This document shows positions 1-8,833 of a DNA stretch of 64,000 nucleotides, one piece after another. A program made the position numbers and the translations under genes. Location of the stretch: positions 4,588,001 to 4,652,000 of the forward strand of contig OZ252150.1 of the NCBI GenBank assembly GCA_965248775.1, read 5' to 3'. A model generated the notes under the pieces. That model saw only the letters and a list, made by a program, of their open reading frames with translations, was not told the DNA's origin and did no database searches. Source of the DNA: JBHHUI01 sp965248775. GTDB taxonomy: Bacteria > Chloroflexota > Anaerolineae > Anaerolineales > JBHHUI01. The first letter of the stretch is position 1. The number at the start of each line of letters is the position of its first letter.

Positions 1-1273
1 CCGAGGGCCGCAGTGCGCGCTCGCAAGCGTTGTTGTCCGCGGGCACGTCGGTGCGATGCAGAAAGAGCAGCAGATGGGCGCGGTGAGTGCGGTAACGCCG
101 CAACAGGTTGGCACCCACACCAGTGACCCGTCGCGCCAGCAGGCGGTCCAAGCGGCGTTCCAGGAGCGTCACCTGCCGCCGATACCCACGCGGCGTGAGC
201 GTCGCGCGCCGTTTGCCGAGCGACATAGCGGCGCGGAACAAGGCTTGCAATTCCCGCGCCCAGGCCAGACGCGGGCGTTTGTCGCGCAACCCCTGCAATG
301 CCCGCACTTGATGTGGCAGGCACAACTGATGCTCCGCAGCCGGGGCCTTCAACTGCGGCGCCCAACAATCGCTCACCCAGACTTCAGCCCGATATGTACC
401 CATGAACGCGGTGATGACATCCTGCCCGCGACTGGGTTGGATCAGATGATATTCGCCGTCGTCACCGAGGAACACCCATTCCCAGTAGTTCCGCCCGTGC
501 AGCCGGGCGCTGGTCTCGTCGCTGGCGATCACCGCGCTCTGGCGCACACGTGCGCCAATGGCTGCGGCTTCCGGTTGCGCGGCCGCCCCGGCGCGTTTCA
601 GCATCGCCACCGCCCCGCCTTCGCTCAGGCGGGTGCCGAAGACATCGCGCAACACCCAGTCAAGCCTGGGCTTGGCGGTGCACAGCCGCGCAAAGCCCAG
701 ATGATGTTCGTGATGCAGATAGGTGACCAGCGCTTCCAGGCGCGGCCCGAAATAGCGCCCGGCTTCCAACCCTGCCGGCAGCGGCCCGCGTTGCAGCCGT
801 TGGCAAGTGGGACAGACGACTTCATATTGCCGCGTCTCGATGACGACGGGTTTGATCTCCGGCAGTTCGGTCAGCTGCCGCCGGAGCACGCGTTCCGGTG
901 CCTGGTCGAGCAGTCCCGTCCCGCCGCGTCCTGTCGCGACGCGACAAGGGCAATGCGCACAGCTTTCCACCCACGCCTCGATCACCTGGTCGGGTTGCTC
1001 CACCAGCGCACGCTCCGCTTTGGCGTGCCCCGGCTGCGCACCGCGCTTTTTACGTCGCCTGCGCTTTCCGTGCTCGCCCTTCCAGTCCTGCGATGGGGGT
1101 TGCGACGAGTTACGCGAGGTCGGTGGCGGTCGCTTCGACCGCTCCAGTTCCTCGCGCAAAGCGCTCACTTCCGCTGCCAAACGCTGGATTTCTTCAATCA
1201 AGCGCTGGTTGAGCGCAATCAGTTCTTCCCGCGACAACTCCTGCAGCGCATCCACCTTTACTTCCGCCTTCAT
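1..1273 (-). CDS. IS66-family transposase (C-terminus beyond window)
   Basis: Open minus-strand frame from ATG at 1273 running off the left edge, about 424 codons seen. It starts with a leucine-rich coiled stretch, then a P/S-rich linker, a zinc-ribbon-like region with ESCAHCPC and VVCPTC, then the IS66 DDE domain. Visible acidic residues are the D of ASDETSARLHG, the D of VWVSDCW and the E of NNACERALRP, the last within about 10 codons of the window edge. The frame has no stop or shift, so it may be active. Its function is transposition of the element. A long plus-strand frame over the same bases is an antisense shadow. Confidence 0.88.
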   Translation of the reverse strand, partial: MKAEVKVDALQELSREELIALNQRLIEEIQRLAAEVSALREELERSKRPPPTSRNSSQPPSQDWKGEHGKRRRRKKRGAQPGHAKAERALVEQPDQVIEAWVESCAHCPCRVATGRGGTGLLDQAPERVLRRQLTELPEIKPVVIETRQYEVVCPTCQRLQRGPLPAGLEAGRYFGPRLEALVTYLHHEHHLGFARLCTAKPRLDWVLRDVFGTRLSEGGAVAMLKRAGAAAQPEAAAIGARVRQSAVIASDETSARLHGRNYWEWVFLGDDGEYHLIQPSRGQDVITAFMGTYRAEVWVSDCWAPQLKAPAAEHQLCLPHQVRALQGLRDKRPRLAWARELQALFRAAMSLGKRRATLTPRGYRRQVTLLERRLDRLLARRVTGVGANLLRRYRTHRAHLLLFLHRTDVPADNNACERALRPS

Positions 1274-1317
1274 GTCATCTATAACACCCAACTCTCACAA
1301 AAGTCGTGAGCAGTTAC
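1..1317 (-). mobile_element. IS66-family element, right-hand part only
   Basis: The window opens inside an IS66-type element whose transposase reads on the minus strand. The outer end is placed near 1317, where the minus strand starts GTAACTG, followed by a short inverted repeat (CTCAC / GTGAG, about 1293-1310) just before the transposase start. The other end and any target duplication lie outside the window. The GT2 gene begins 25 bases beyond this end, so the insertion may have cut that gene off from its original upstream sequence. Confidence 0.75.
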
Positions 1318-1341
1318 GAATGATCTAAACCGATATCATTA

Positions 1342-2091
1342 TTGGGACTCGTGAATGTCTCAACCCAGCTTTCGATCATCATTCCATGCTATAACGAAGA
1401 GGATGGTCTTCCAGAGTTTTTTCGGCGCTTTCAGCCCGTGCGCCAGTCACTGAGTCGGACATTTACGATAGATGTTTTGTTTGTAGATGATGGGAGTACG
1501 GATCGGACATATTCAATCCTGTCTGACAATTACGATGGTCAGCAAGATGTCAACATATTAAGACATCCGGAGAATCTTGGGTTAGGTGCGGCTTTCCGAA
1601 CCGGTATTGAAGCCGCGCGAGGCGACTACATTGTATCGCTGGACAGTGACTTTACTTATCCTCCATCGGAATTAGAACCCTTAATTGCATTACTTGCAGG
1701 CGGCGCCGACGTGGTGACAGGATCGCCATATCATCCGGATGGCGGTGTTGAGGGTGTACCCGGATGGCGGTTGCTTATCAGTAAAACGCTCTCATTTGTG
1801 TATCGGATGTTACTGAAATCTAACGTGTATACCTATACGAGCCTCTTTCGGGGGTATCGACGTAAAGTGATTGATAACGCGCCACTGATTTCTGATGATT
1901 TCAGTGGTGTGGCCGAGATTTTAGTGTGGGCTATTATGGCCGGACACAATGTTGTGGAGCTGCCAACCGTACTTCATACCCGACAGTACGGGCAGTCAAA
2001 AATCAAGGTGGGACGGACAATACTCAAACATTTGCGACTCATTGGCGAGATTATCACGGGCCGCTTTGCGAAGCGCCATGGGTTGGTATGA
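1342..2091 (+). CDS. GT2 family glycosyltransferase (polyprenol-phosphate sugar synthase type)
   Basis: 249 residues from TTG 1342, or 246 from GTG 1351; no strong ribosome site favours either. The N-terminus has the GT-A nucleotide-binding pattern SIIIPCYNEEDG, then LFVDDGSTD and the metal-binding SLDSDF. There is no clear C-terminal membrane anchor, so it resembles the soluble dolichol-phosphate-mannose synthase type that charges a lipid carrier with one sugar. Such lipid-linked sugars are the donors of the GT-C enzymes encoded downstream, which would make a functional link; this is inference. The stop overlaps the next start as ATGA at 2088. The IS66 end lies directly upstream. Confidence 0.85.
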   Translation: MGLVNVSTQLSIIIPCYNEEDGLPEFFRRFQPVRQSLSRTFTIDVLFVDDGSTDRTYSILSDNYDGQQDVNILRHPENLGLGAAFRTGIEAARGDYIVSLDSDFTYPPSELEPLIALLAGGADVVTGSPYHPDGGVEGVPGWRLLISKTLSFVYRMLLKSNVYTYTSLFRGYRRKVIDNAPLISDDFSGVAEILVWAIMAGHNVVELPTVLHTRQYGQSKIKVGRTILKHLRLIGEIITGRFAKRHGLV

Positions 2092-2550
2092 AATTAGTTT
2101 CGGTGATTGGTACGCGTCCGGATATTCTTCAAGCAGTCCCTGTGAGTAGCATTATCCGCCAAAAAGGCCATCAGGAGATTTTAGTCGACACGGGACAGCA
2201 CTATGACTATGACATGTCTCGAGTCTTTTTTGCCGATCTGGAGATGCCGGAGCCGGACTACCATTTGGGAGTAGGTTCAAGCACGCATGGGCGCCAGACA
2301 GGAGAAATGCTATCCAGAATGGACGATCTTCTACTGGCAGAGAAACCTGATCTTGTACTCGTTCGTGGTGATACGAATTCGACCTTAGCCGGTGCGTTAT
2401 CTGCTGCAAAATTGCGTATCCCCGTTGCTCATGTCGAGGCTGGCATGCGAAGTTATAACCGTGCAATGCCTGAAGAAGTCAATCGTGTTCTAACTGATCA
2501 TATCTCCGATTTGTTGTTTTGCTCCACGCAAGCAGCGGTGTCTAACCTAG

Positions 2551-4108
2551 TTTTCGGTGCGAAAGTGGCCCTCCTGTGAGAAGATGCGAATGATCAAACC
2601 CGCATTTTCCACAGAAAGGGCCGCTGCAATGTTACGTGACCGCCACGAAATCGACAAGTTCTTCCTGGACATTCTGGCATTGACGAGTGAGATGGACCCG
2701 GTGTTGGCGCATATCGACGTATTGCTGGATGACGACGAGCTCTACCAGCGAGTGCGCGGTGACTTTGCGCGACGCTATCCGAAAACACTACAGACGGGCC
2801 GCAACTCCACGCCGGTGGAAGTCGTGCTCAGGGTGTTAGTCGTAAAGCATTTGTACGGCTGGAGCTACGCGGAAACAGAGAAACATGTCAGGGACAGTCT
2901 GGTACTGCGCCACTTCTGCCGCGTGTACTTCGAGCGCGTGCCGGACGAGAAGACGCTCCTGCGCTGGGCGAACCTGCTCCAACCTGAAACACTTATCTCC
3001 CTGAACGCCCACGTGTTGCAGCTGGCCAGCAGGCTAAAGATCACCCGTGGCCGCAAGCTGCGCACAGATGGAACGGTTGTCGAGACCAACATCCGCTACC
3101 CCACTGACAACGGCCTGCTGGCTGATGGTGTGCGTGTGCTTGGGCGCACGCTGAGACGGGCGAAAACGGTGCTCGGTGACACGACCGAACTGACGCAAGA
3201 GACGTTCCGCAACCGCTCCCGCAGTGCCCGCAAGTATGCTCGCCAGGTGGCCAATCAGGCCCGCAGGCGCTCCGAGACAGCTAAAGCGCAGCTGACGACC
3301 ACGTACCGCAAGCTGCTGCAGGTCGCCCGCCAGAGTGTGCAGCAGGCGAAAATCGTTCTGGAGCAGCTGCAGACACAGAAAGATCGCGCAGCGCAGCGCT
3401 TGACCGCGACCCTCGAGACCTTCACCCCGCGTGTCGAGCAGGTCATCAGTCAATGTGAGCGGCGGGTCTTCGCCGGCGAGAGTGTCCCGGCGAGTGAGAA
3501 GCTCGTAAGTCTCTTTGAACCGCATACCGCCATCATCCGCAGGAACAAGGTCCGCAAGCCCACCGAGTTCGGGCGCAAGGTCTGGCTCGATGAAGTCGAC
3601 GGCGGCTTGCTAAGCAACTGGCGCGTCCTCGCTGGCAATCCGAACGATGTCAATCAGTGGCAACCTGCCCTCGACCAGCACACGCAGCAGTTTGGCTGCG
3701 CACCGGAACAGGTCAGCGGCGATCGCGGACTCTACTCGCCCGGCAACGAAGCTTATGCTCGCGCATTAGGTGTCGCGCGCGTCATCTTGCCCAAGCCCGG
3801 GCACAAATCCAAACAACGTCGGGCCCATGAAAAGCAACTCTGGTTCCGCCGTGGCTGGCGTTACCACACCGGCGTCGAAGGTCGGATAAGTGTCTTGAAA
3901 CGCCGCTATCGACTCGACCGTTGCCGCAATCGTGGCGAAGCAGGCTTCCACCGTTGGGTCGGGCTGGCCATCCTGGCGGCCAATCTCAATACCATCGGTA
4001 CCAAGCTGGCGGCCAAGGCCACGTAACTATGCAATTGTCAAGGTTCACTCCCAGCAAGAAGTTCGCCCTTGCCGATTTCTGATTAGGTGGTGCGTTTTGC
4101 ACCGGAAA
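2551..4108 (+). mobile_element. 1558-bp IS (ISNCY/IS5-like) inside the epimerase gene
   Basis: The ends are imperfect inverted repeats: TTTTCGGTGCGAAAGTGGCC at 2551 and, read from the right end inward, TTTCCGGTGCAAAACGCACC. A perfect 9-bp direct repeat CTAACCTAG flanks it (2542-2550 and 4109-4117). Removing the element and one repeat rejoins the epimerase frame exactly. The single transposase frame is intact, so insertion looks recent. Family placement rests on the transposase N-terminal DUF772-like layout and is tentative. Confidence 0.92.
2629..4026 (+). CDS. DDE transposase (DUF772 N-terminal domain, ISNCY/IS5-like)
   Basis: 465 residues from ATG 2629, which has AGAAAGG eight bases upstream; longer frames from 2557 lack a good ribosome site. 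An N-terminal DUF772-like domain (about 25-150) is followed by a catalytic region: first D in RTDGTVVETN, a long basic coiled insertion (about 190-320), second D in SGDRGLYSPGNE, and an E in HTGVEGRISVLKRRY. All likely catalytic residues are present and no frameshift is seen. It would excise and insert the surrounding 1558-bp element. GC is higher than in the host genes on either side, consistent with recent arrival. Confidence 0.87.
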   Translation: MLRDRHEIDKFFLDILALTSEMDPVLAHIDVLLDDDELYQRVRGDFARRYPKTLQTGRNSTPVEVVLRVLVVKHLYGWSYAETEKHVRDSLVLRHFCRVYFERVPDEKTLLRWANLLQPETLISLNAHVLQLASRLKITRGRKLRTDGTVVETNIRYPTDNGLLADGVRVLGRTLRRAKTVLGDTTELTQETFRNRSRSARKYARQVANQARRRSETAKAQLTTTYRKLLQVARQSVQQAKIVLEQLQTQKDRAAQRLTATLETFTPRVEQVISQCERRVFAGESVPASEKLVSLFEPHTAIIRRNKVRKPTEFGRKVWLDEVDGGLLSNWRVLAGNPNDVNQWQPALDQHTQQFGCAPEQVSGDRGLYSPGNEAYARALGVARVILPKPGHKSKQRRAHEKQLWFRRGWRYHTGVEGRISVLKRRYRLDRCRNRGEAGFHRWVGLAILAANLNTIGTKLAAKAT

Positions 4109-4718
4109 CTAACCTAGCAGCCGAGAATATTGTGGCCGAGGTTCATCTGGTGGGGGATGTGCAGTACGATCTAGCACTGCAGTATCTCGATCTAGCGAAA
4201 GACAAATCGCACGTGTTGAATAGGCTTTCGCTTCGTCCAGGGGCATACCTGCTCGTAACCGTACATCGATCTGGTAATACGGACGATCCAAACAAACTCA
4301 AATCTATTGTTACTGCTCTCAATCGTCTTACTGAGCAGGTTGTTTTCCCCATGCATCCGCGAATGCGTCAGGCGATTGAGAGTATCAACGAAGTATTTGA
4401 TTCGCACATTTATGTGATCGATCCGGTTGGATATCTCGACATGATGATGCTTGAAATGAATGCTCGCATGATTCTCACAGATTCAGGTGGAGTACAGAAA
4501 GAAGCCTATTTCCATGGCGTCCCCTGTGTGACCTTGCGCGAAGAGACTGAATGGGCAGAGACAGTAGAGGCCAGTTGGAATGTTTTGGCGGGGACAAACG
4601 CTGACCAGATTGTAGAGCTTGCGATGACCTTTCGTCCTACAAAAACCCGCTCAGGTTTGTTTGGCGATGGCCGCGCTAGCGAGAAGATTGTCGAGATTAT
4701 GCTCGCTAAAACTGATTA

Positions 4719-5297
4719 ATGATTCACCCAACCGCAGATGTCTCATCTAAAGCGCGGATTGGTGCTGGCGTGCAGGTCTGGCATCAAGTCCAAATAAGAG
4801 CGGGCGTCCATATTGGAGATAATTGCATACTGGGCAAAAATGTATATATCGATCAACAGGTCAGCATTGGTCGAAACGTTAAAATCCAAAACAATGCTTC
4901 AGTCTATCATGGTGTTACTTTAGAAGACGGAGTATTTATTGGGCCGCATGTTTGTTTAACGAACGATAAAAATCCACGCGCGATCACTACGGATGGTAAA
5001 CCAAAATCAGATATGGACTGGATGGTCGGAACCATTTTGGTAGAGTACGGCGCTTCTATTGGGGCGCGCGCCGTAGTTCTGCCAGATGTGAAGATCGGCC
5101 GATTTGCGTTTGTAGGCGCCGGAGCCGTCGTCACGCGTGATGTGCCTGCCCACGGTCTAGTGGTTGGCAATCCTGCGCGCTTGGTGGGATACGTATGTAA
5201 AGATGGCCGGAAACTTGTTAAGCATGTGACCACTAGTGGGCCGGCTACATTTATCTGTGAGCATTGTCAGGAAGCATATTCTTTTTCTGAGATATAA
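4719..5297 (+). CDS. wbpD: UDP-3-amino-sugar N-acetyltransferase, WbpD/WlbB type
   Basis: 192 residues. Left-handed beta-helix hexapeptide repeats span most of the protein (IGAGVQVW, IGDNCILGKNVYI, IGRNVKI, IGARAVVLPDVKIG, GAGAVVTRDV). The segment with FIGPHVCLTNDKNPRA matches the active-site region of WbpD/WlbB enzymes, which acetylate the 3-amino group of UDP-GlcNAc3NA using acetyl-CoA. The C-terminal tail has FICEHC, a possible metal-binding remnant. Its ATG shares one base with the epimerase stop (TAATG), so the two were translationally coupled before the IS arrived. The gene is intact, but its pathway partners wbpI and wbpB are broken. Confidence 0.88.
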   Translation: MIHPTADVSSKARIGAGVQVWHQVQIRAGVHIGDNCILGKNVYIDQQVSIGRNVKIQNNASVYHGVTLEDGVFIGPHVCLTNDKNPRAITTDGKPKSDMDWMVGTILVEYGASIGARAVVLPDVKIGRFAFVGAGAVVTRDVPAHGLVVGNPARLVGYVCKDGRKLVKHVTTSGPATFICEHCQEAYSFSEI

Positions 5298-5302
5298 AGT
5301 TT

Positions 5303-6370
5303 GTGATTTCGATTAGCAGGCCATTAATCGGCGAAGAAGAAAAGCAAGCTGTTCTTGAGGTACTCGCATCCGGTCAACTGGCTCAAGGAGAGAGGGTGCG
5401 TGAATTTGAAGAGCAATTCGCTGCCTACTGCGGGGTGAATTATGCAGTCGCGACGTCGTCGGGCACAACAGCGCTTCATCTAGCACTCCTTGCGCATGGC
5501 GTTGGCCCGAGCGACGAAGTGATTACGACGTCTTTCACGTTCATTGCTTCGGCAAACGCGATTTGTTATGTAGGTGCGACTCCCGTATTCGTTGATATTG
5601 ACGAGCAATCCTTCAATATCGATCCGACCAGGATTAAAGATAAGATCACGCCCCGGACACGTGCAATTTTGCCAGTGCACTTATATGGCAACCCCTGTGA
5701 TATGGAAGCGATCCTAGCAATTGCTGCTGCTTACAATTTAGTCGTGATCGAAGACGCTTGTCAGGCGCATGGCGCGTGCATAAACGGCTCTAAAGTGGGC
5801 AATTTTGGTACTGGCTGTTTTTCGTTTTATCCAACTAAGAATATCACCGCCGGAGAAGGCGGAATGATTACGACGGATGATGGGGATTTTGCCGAGCGAG
5901 TACGAATGTTACGCGATCATGGTATGCAACAACGCTATCATCACAAAATTCTTGGATATAACTTCCGTATGACGGATATCCATGCCGCCATTGGCGCAGC
6001 CCAGTTGAAGAAAATCGAAGGTTTTACAGAGAAACGTATCACGAACGCAGATTATTACAATCGTCACTTAAAGAATGTGATAACGCCCGTGCTGCGAACG
6101 GGTATTCGGCATGTATTTCATCAATATACTATTCGGGTTTTGGAAGACCGCGATAGACAAGTTCAGTTATTGAGGAATCAAAATATCCAAGTCGGTGTCT
6201 ATTATGCATTGCCGGTCCACAAACAACCCGTATTCCAACAAAGTGGCTTCAACGATAGCTTACCCGTGACAGAACGAGTTAGTCGAGATGTAATTTCTCT
6301 GCCCGTGCATCCTGGATTAACACAGGCTGACTTGGAGCTTATTGTCACAGAAGTTTCCAACATATGCTAA
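5303..6370 (+). CDS. wbpE: DegT/DnrJ/EryC1 sugar aminotransferase, WbpE/WlbC type
   Basis: 355 residues from GTG 5303. Fold-type I PLP enzyme: FEEQFAAYCGVNYAVATSSGTTALHLAL at the cofactor phosphate site, VIEDACQAHGA, and the Schiff-base lysine in FSFYPTKNITAGEGGM. In context it would transfer an amino group from glutamate to the 3-keto UDP-GlcNAc uronate made by the WbpB-type dehydrogenase next door, giving the substrate of the WbpD-type acetyltransferase. It is six bases after wbpD and overlaps wbpB by seven bases. No damage is seen. Confidence 0.88.
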   Translation: MISISRPLIGEEEKQAVLEVLASGQLAQGERVREFEEQFAAYCGVNYAVATSSGTTALHLALLAHGVGPSDEVITTSFTFIASANAICYVGATPVFVDIDEQSFNIDPTRIKDKITPRTRAILPVHLYGNPCDMEAILAIAAAYNLVVIEDACQAHGACINGSKVGNFGTGCFSFYPTKNITAGEGGMITTDDGDFAERVRMLRDHGMQQRYHHKILGYNFRMTDIHAAIGAAQLKKIEGFTEKRITNADYYNRHLKNVITPVLRTGIRHVFHQYTIRVLEDRDRQVQLLRNQNIQVGVYYALPVHKQPVFQQSGFNDSLPVTERVSRDVISLPVHPGLTQADLELIVTEVSNIC

Positions 6371-7362
6371 AAGCAGCTGTCATTGGCGTTGGCTGGATGG
6401 GACTGAATCACGTCGGCGTTTATGGCGAGCTGGAGGATGTGCACGTCGCAGCGGTTGCAGATGTAAACGTGGAAGCGGCCAGGGCGATTGCGGCCCGCTA
6501 TCAGGTGAAGGCAAGTTATTCTGATTACTGCCGGATGCTAGACGAAGTTGAACTCGATATCGTTTCGATCGCAGTCCCTACGGAATTACACCGAGATGTT
6601 GCTCTTCAAGCGCTGGAGCGCGGCATTCATGTCCTGATCGAGAAACCTATCGCGGCAACATCTGCGGAGGGTGGAGAGATTGTTCGAAAGGCTCAAGAGA
6701 AGGGGCTTACAATAGCCGTTGGCCACACCGAGCGTTTCAATCCAGCCGTTTTGGAACTCAAGCGCCGTCTCGATGCTGGCGAGTTGGGGCAGGTCTTTCA
6801 AATGCGCGCAAGAAGACTAACGCCCTCACCGGGTCGTATCCTAGACGTTGGAGTTGTCCTCGATATTGCAACTCACGATCTCGACATTGTGCGGTATTTA
6901 TCGGCCGCGCCAGTGCGGCGGGTTTTCGCAGAAATTACTCGGGCAATGCACGAACCCCATGAAGATTTGTAATCTGCGATTATTCGATTCGAGAACGGGA
7001 CAATAGCAACATTGGATGCGAACTGGCTCACACCTACCAAACTTCGGGAGTTGACAATTACTGGAGAAAAAGGGATGTTCTTAGTGAACTATCTAACCCA
7101 GGATCTTTTCTTTTATCAAAACGATTATTCCGAGATGCAATGGGATCATCTCAAAAGAGTGGTGGGCGTCAGCGAAGGAATCATGACAAAATTCCAATTG
7201 GAGCGACTCGAGCCGCTGAAAATCGAGATCGCTGCTTTCGTTCAGGTAGTGAATAAGAATGAAGTGAACTTTGTGAATGGCGAAGATGCCCTGGAGACGC
7301 TCCGATTGGCTGAAAGTGTGCTCAAATCTGGACACACTGGATGTGTGATTGAGTTTACCTAA
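6364..7362 (+). pseudogene. wbpB: Gfo/Idh/MocA sugar dehydrogenase (WbpB/WlbA type) with an in-frame stop
   Basis: Read through one TAA at 6970-6972, this is a 332-residue NAD-dependent sugar dehydrogenase. The Rossmann motif is AVIGVGWMGLNH; IEKPIAATSAEGGEI and GHTERFNPA are the family's cofactor and active-site segments, and ATHDLDIVRYL the substrate loop. After EPHEDL the stop interrupts the usual run into AIIRFENGTIATLDANW, which continues in the same frame to 7362. No base is lost or gained, so this is a nonsense change rather than a frameshift. A second start at TTG 7012 could make a meaningless tail. It would oxidise the 3-hydroxyl of a UDP-GlcNAc uronate. Confidence 0.87.
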
Positions 7363-7372
7363 AAAGTTTTCC

Positions 7373-7558
7373 TTGAAAATTGCCATCGTCTGCAGCGGCG
7401 CAAGTCAAATACAACGTGGCTACGAATGCTTCACAACCGAATTATTTGCAGCCTTAAACACCAACTTAGATGTAACCTTCTTTAAAGAGGGGCAGAGGGC
7501 ACAAATATTTGATAACATAATATCTGGGCGAAGACATACTGCCTCAGATTGCTCTTGA
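7373..7558 (+). pseudogene. N-terminal fragment of a glycosyltransferase
   Basis: About 61 codons from TTG 7373 (an in-frame TTG also lies at 7349). KIAIVCSGASQIQRGYECFTT and a following strand-helix (LDVTFFKEG) look like the first 50 residues of a GT-B glycosyltransferase, where a glycine-rich loop follows the first strand. Homology ends near DNIISG and the frame stops at 7558, six bases before the next GT4 gene. The family normally runs to about 380 residues, so most of the gene is missing. A possible C-terminal remnant lies on the other side of the next gene. Confidence 0.55.
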
Positions 7559-7563
7559 AGAAG

Positions 7564-8694
7564 ATGTGTACGCCGAAAAGTACGATTCTGTATTTCCAAC
7601 AAAATCAAGCCTTCGGCCTGACTGAGCATTATTTACATACTCTCTCTCATAGTATTAATCCTGATCGGTATTGCGTACATTTAATATATCCTGATGCATT
7701 CGAGTTGCAACCGTTTAAGGAATTAAGGGATGAGGCGGTGAACTTGCATTGCTTGCCAAGAGCAATCTTTGAGGGTGGCATTTACCGAGCGTTACCAGTA
7801 TTCATTCGTCTGTTTCAGAAGATCGAGCCTGACCTAATCCACATAAACGATCCAGCGCTGGTTGGGCTACTAGCTGGGAAATTCTATGCGCACGCTAACA
7901 TCGTCCTGACCCACCACACACCTGAACTTGAGCGATGTTATAGCTGGCGTGGCCGTATACTCGAGAAAATAGCCCTCAGTTCGCTCCCCGCAGTTATCTT
8001 CACATCAGAATATGACCGTTTTACAGGAGCTGCTCGGGACGGAATAAAAGAGGAACAGAGTGTTGTGATTCCATATGGGATCGACGTCGCGGCCTTTGAA
8101 GGCCCGTACGATAGGCTGGAAGTCTGTCGCCAGTATGGGATTCCTCCCAAAAATCGGATTATTGGCAATGTCGCTCGGCTTGTTCCCCAGAAGGGTCATG
8201 GGGTTCTGATCGAAGCTGTAGGCCTGGTGTTGGCTCGTCATCCAGCTTTGACTTTTATACTCGTCGGTGACGGGGAAGCATATGATTTTCTGGTTGGGCG
8301 TGTACGTGAAAGAGGGTTAATCGATAACTTTGTATTTGCAGGCCATCAGCAAGATATCCCCAGATTTCTCCACGCCTTCGATTTGTTTGTAATGCCCTCA
8401 CTTTTTGAAGGATTGTGCATGGCTGTGATGGAAGCCCTCGCGGCAGCAAGACCTGTTGTAGCATCGAGAGTTGGCGGTATCCCTTCAGCTGTTGTCGATG
8501 GCGAGACGGGACTGTTGGTTCCGCCTGGGGATGCGCGTGCGCTCGCTGATGCGATTATTTGGATGCTTGAATACCCAGAGGCCGCGAAAAATATGGGTGT
8601 ACATGGAAGACGGCGAATGCAACTTAACTTTACAGTGGATGATATGATTGCCCGGACTGATGAGTTCTATCAAAAAGTGCTTGAACAAAACTGA
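7564..8694 (+). CDS. GT4 family glycosyltransferase
   Basis: 376 residues from ATG 7564. The N-terminal GT-B domain starts STILYFQQNQAFGLTEHYL; the C-terminal domain opens at IIGNVARLVPQKGHGVLIEA and ends with the nucleotide-sugar motif EGLCMAVMEALAAARPVVAS. The ribosome site is poor, and in-frame TTG codons lie at 7549 and 7555. It would transfer a sugar from a nucleotide donor to the growing lipid-linked unit in the cytoplasm; donor and acceptor cannot be read from sequence. It sits between two fragments that may belong to one older glycosyltransferase. Confidence 0.85.
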   Translation: MCTPKSTILYFQQNQAFGLTEHYLHTLSHSINPDRYCVHLIYPDAFELQPFKELRDEAVNLHCLPRAIFEGGIYRALPVFIRLFQKIEPDLIHINDPALVGLLAGKFYAHANIVLTHHTPELERCYSWRGRILEKIALSSLPAVIFTSEYDRFTGAARDGIKEEQSVVIPYGIDVAAFEGPYDRLEVCRQYGIPPKNRIIGNVARLVPQKGHGVLIEAVGLVLARHPALTFILVGDGEAYDFLVGRVRERGLIDNFVFAGHQQDIPRFLHAFDLFVMPSLFEGLCMAVMEALAAARPVVASRVGGIPSAVVDGETGLLVPPGDARALADAIIWMLEYPEAAKNMGVHGRRRMQLNFTVDDMIARTDEFYQKVLEQN

Positions 8695-8698
8695 CAGA

Positions 8699-8833
8699 GT
8701 GCTCATCCCAGAACTTCTCGAATGGATAGCCAAGGAAAATAATGCTGCCATGCAAAACTGTATCGATTGGAAAAAATTTGTGCCTGGGTATATTGAGATG
8801 TACCGCCGGGTGGAAGCCAATGGACTAAATTGA
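8699..8833 (+). pseudogene. Probable C-terminal fragment of a glycosyltransferase
   Basis: About 44 codons in a frame different from the preceding GT4, reading RVLIPELLEWIAKENNAA and then DWKKFVPGYIEMYRRVEA before a stop that overlaps the next start (TTGATG). The W-x-x-FV-x-x-YI-x-MY pattern is typical of the last helices of GT4 enzymes. There is no start or upstream domain. It may be the tail of the gene whose head lies at 7373, but the match is too short to prove this. Confidence 0.35.

Larger units (their letters stand above)
2088..4719 (+). pseudogene. wbpI: UDP-sugar 2-epimerase (WecB/WbpI type), split by an IS
   Basis: Codons 2088-2550 and 4118-4719 join in frame to a 354-residue WecB-family epimerase once the IS and one copy of its 9-bp target repeat are removed. 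The N-terminal piece has VIGTRPD, VRGDTNS and HVEAGMRS; the C-terminal piece has HPRMRQ, TDSGGVQKEA and LREETEW, the usual UDP and active-site motifs. Neighbours of WbpD, WbpE and WbpB type suggest the UDP-GlcNAc3NAcA to ManNAc3NAcA epimerase WbpI/WlbD rather than plain WecB; this is contextual. As it stands the N-terminal piece stops at 2579 inside the IS, so the gene is off unless the IS leaves precisely. Confidence 0.88.

Noticed and set aside
56..1309. A 417-codon open frame on the + strand.
   Set aside because: It is antisense to the IS66 transposase, whose conserved motifs read on the minus strand; the + product is low-complexity P/R/Q-rich with no recognisable motif.
1293..1310. Inverted repeat CTCAC/GTGAG as a terminator.
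   Set aside because: It lies within the IS66 end region upstream of its transposase and has no T run on either strand.
6970..6972. Reassigned TAA (alternative genetic code) in the WbpB-like gene.
   Set aside because: All other genes here end normally at TAA, TAG and TGA, so one internal TAA is better read as a mutation.
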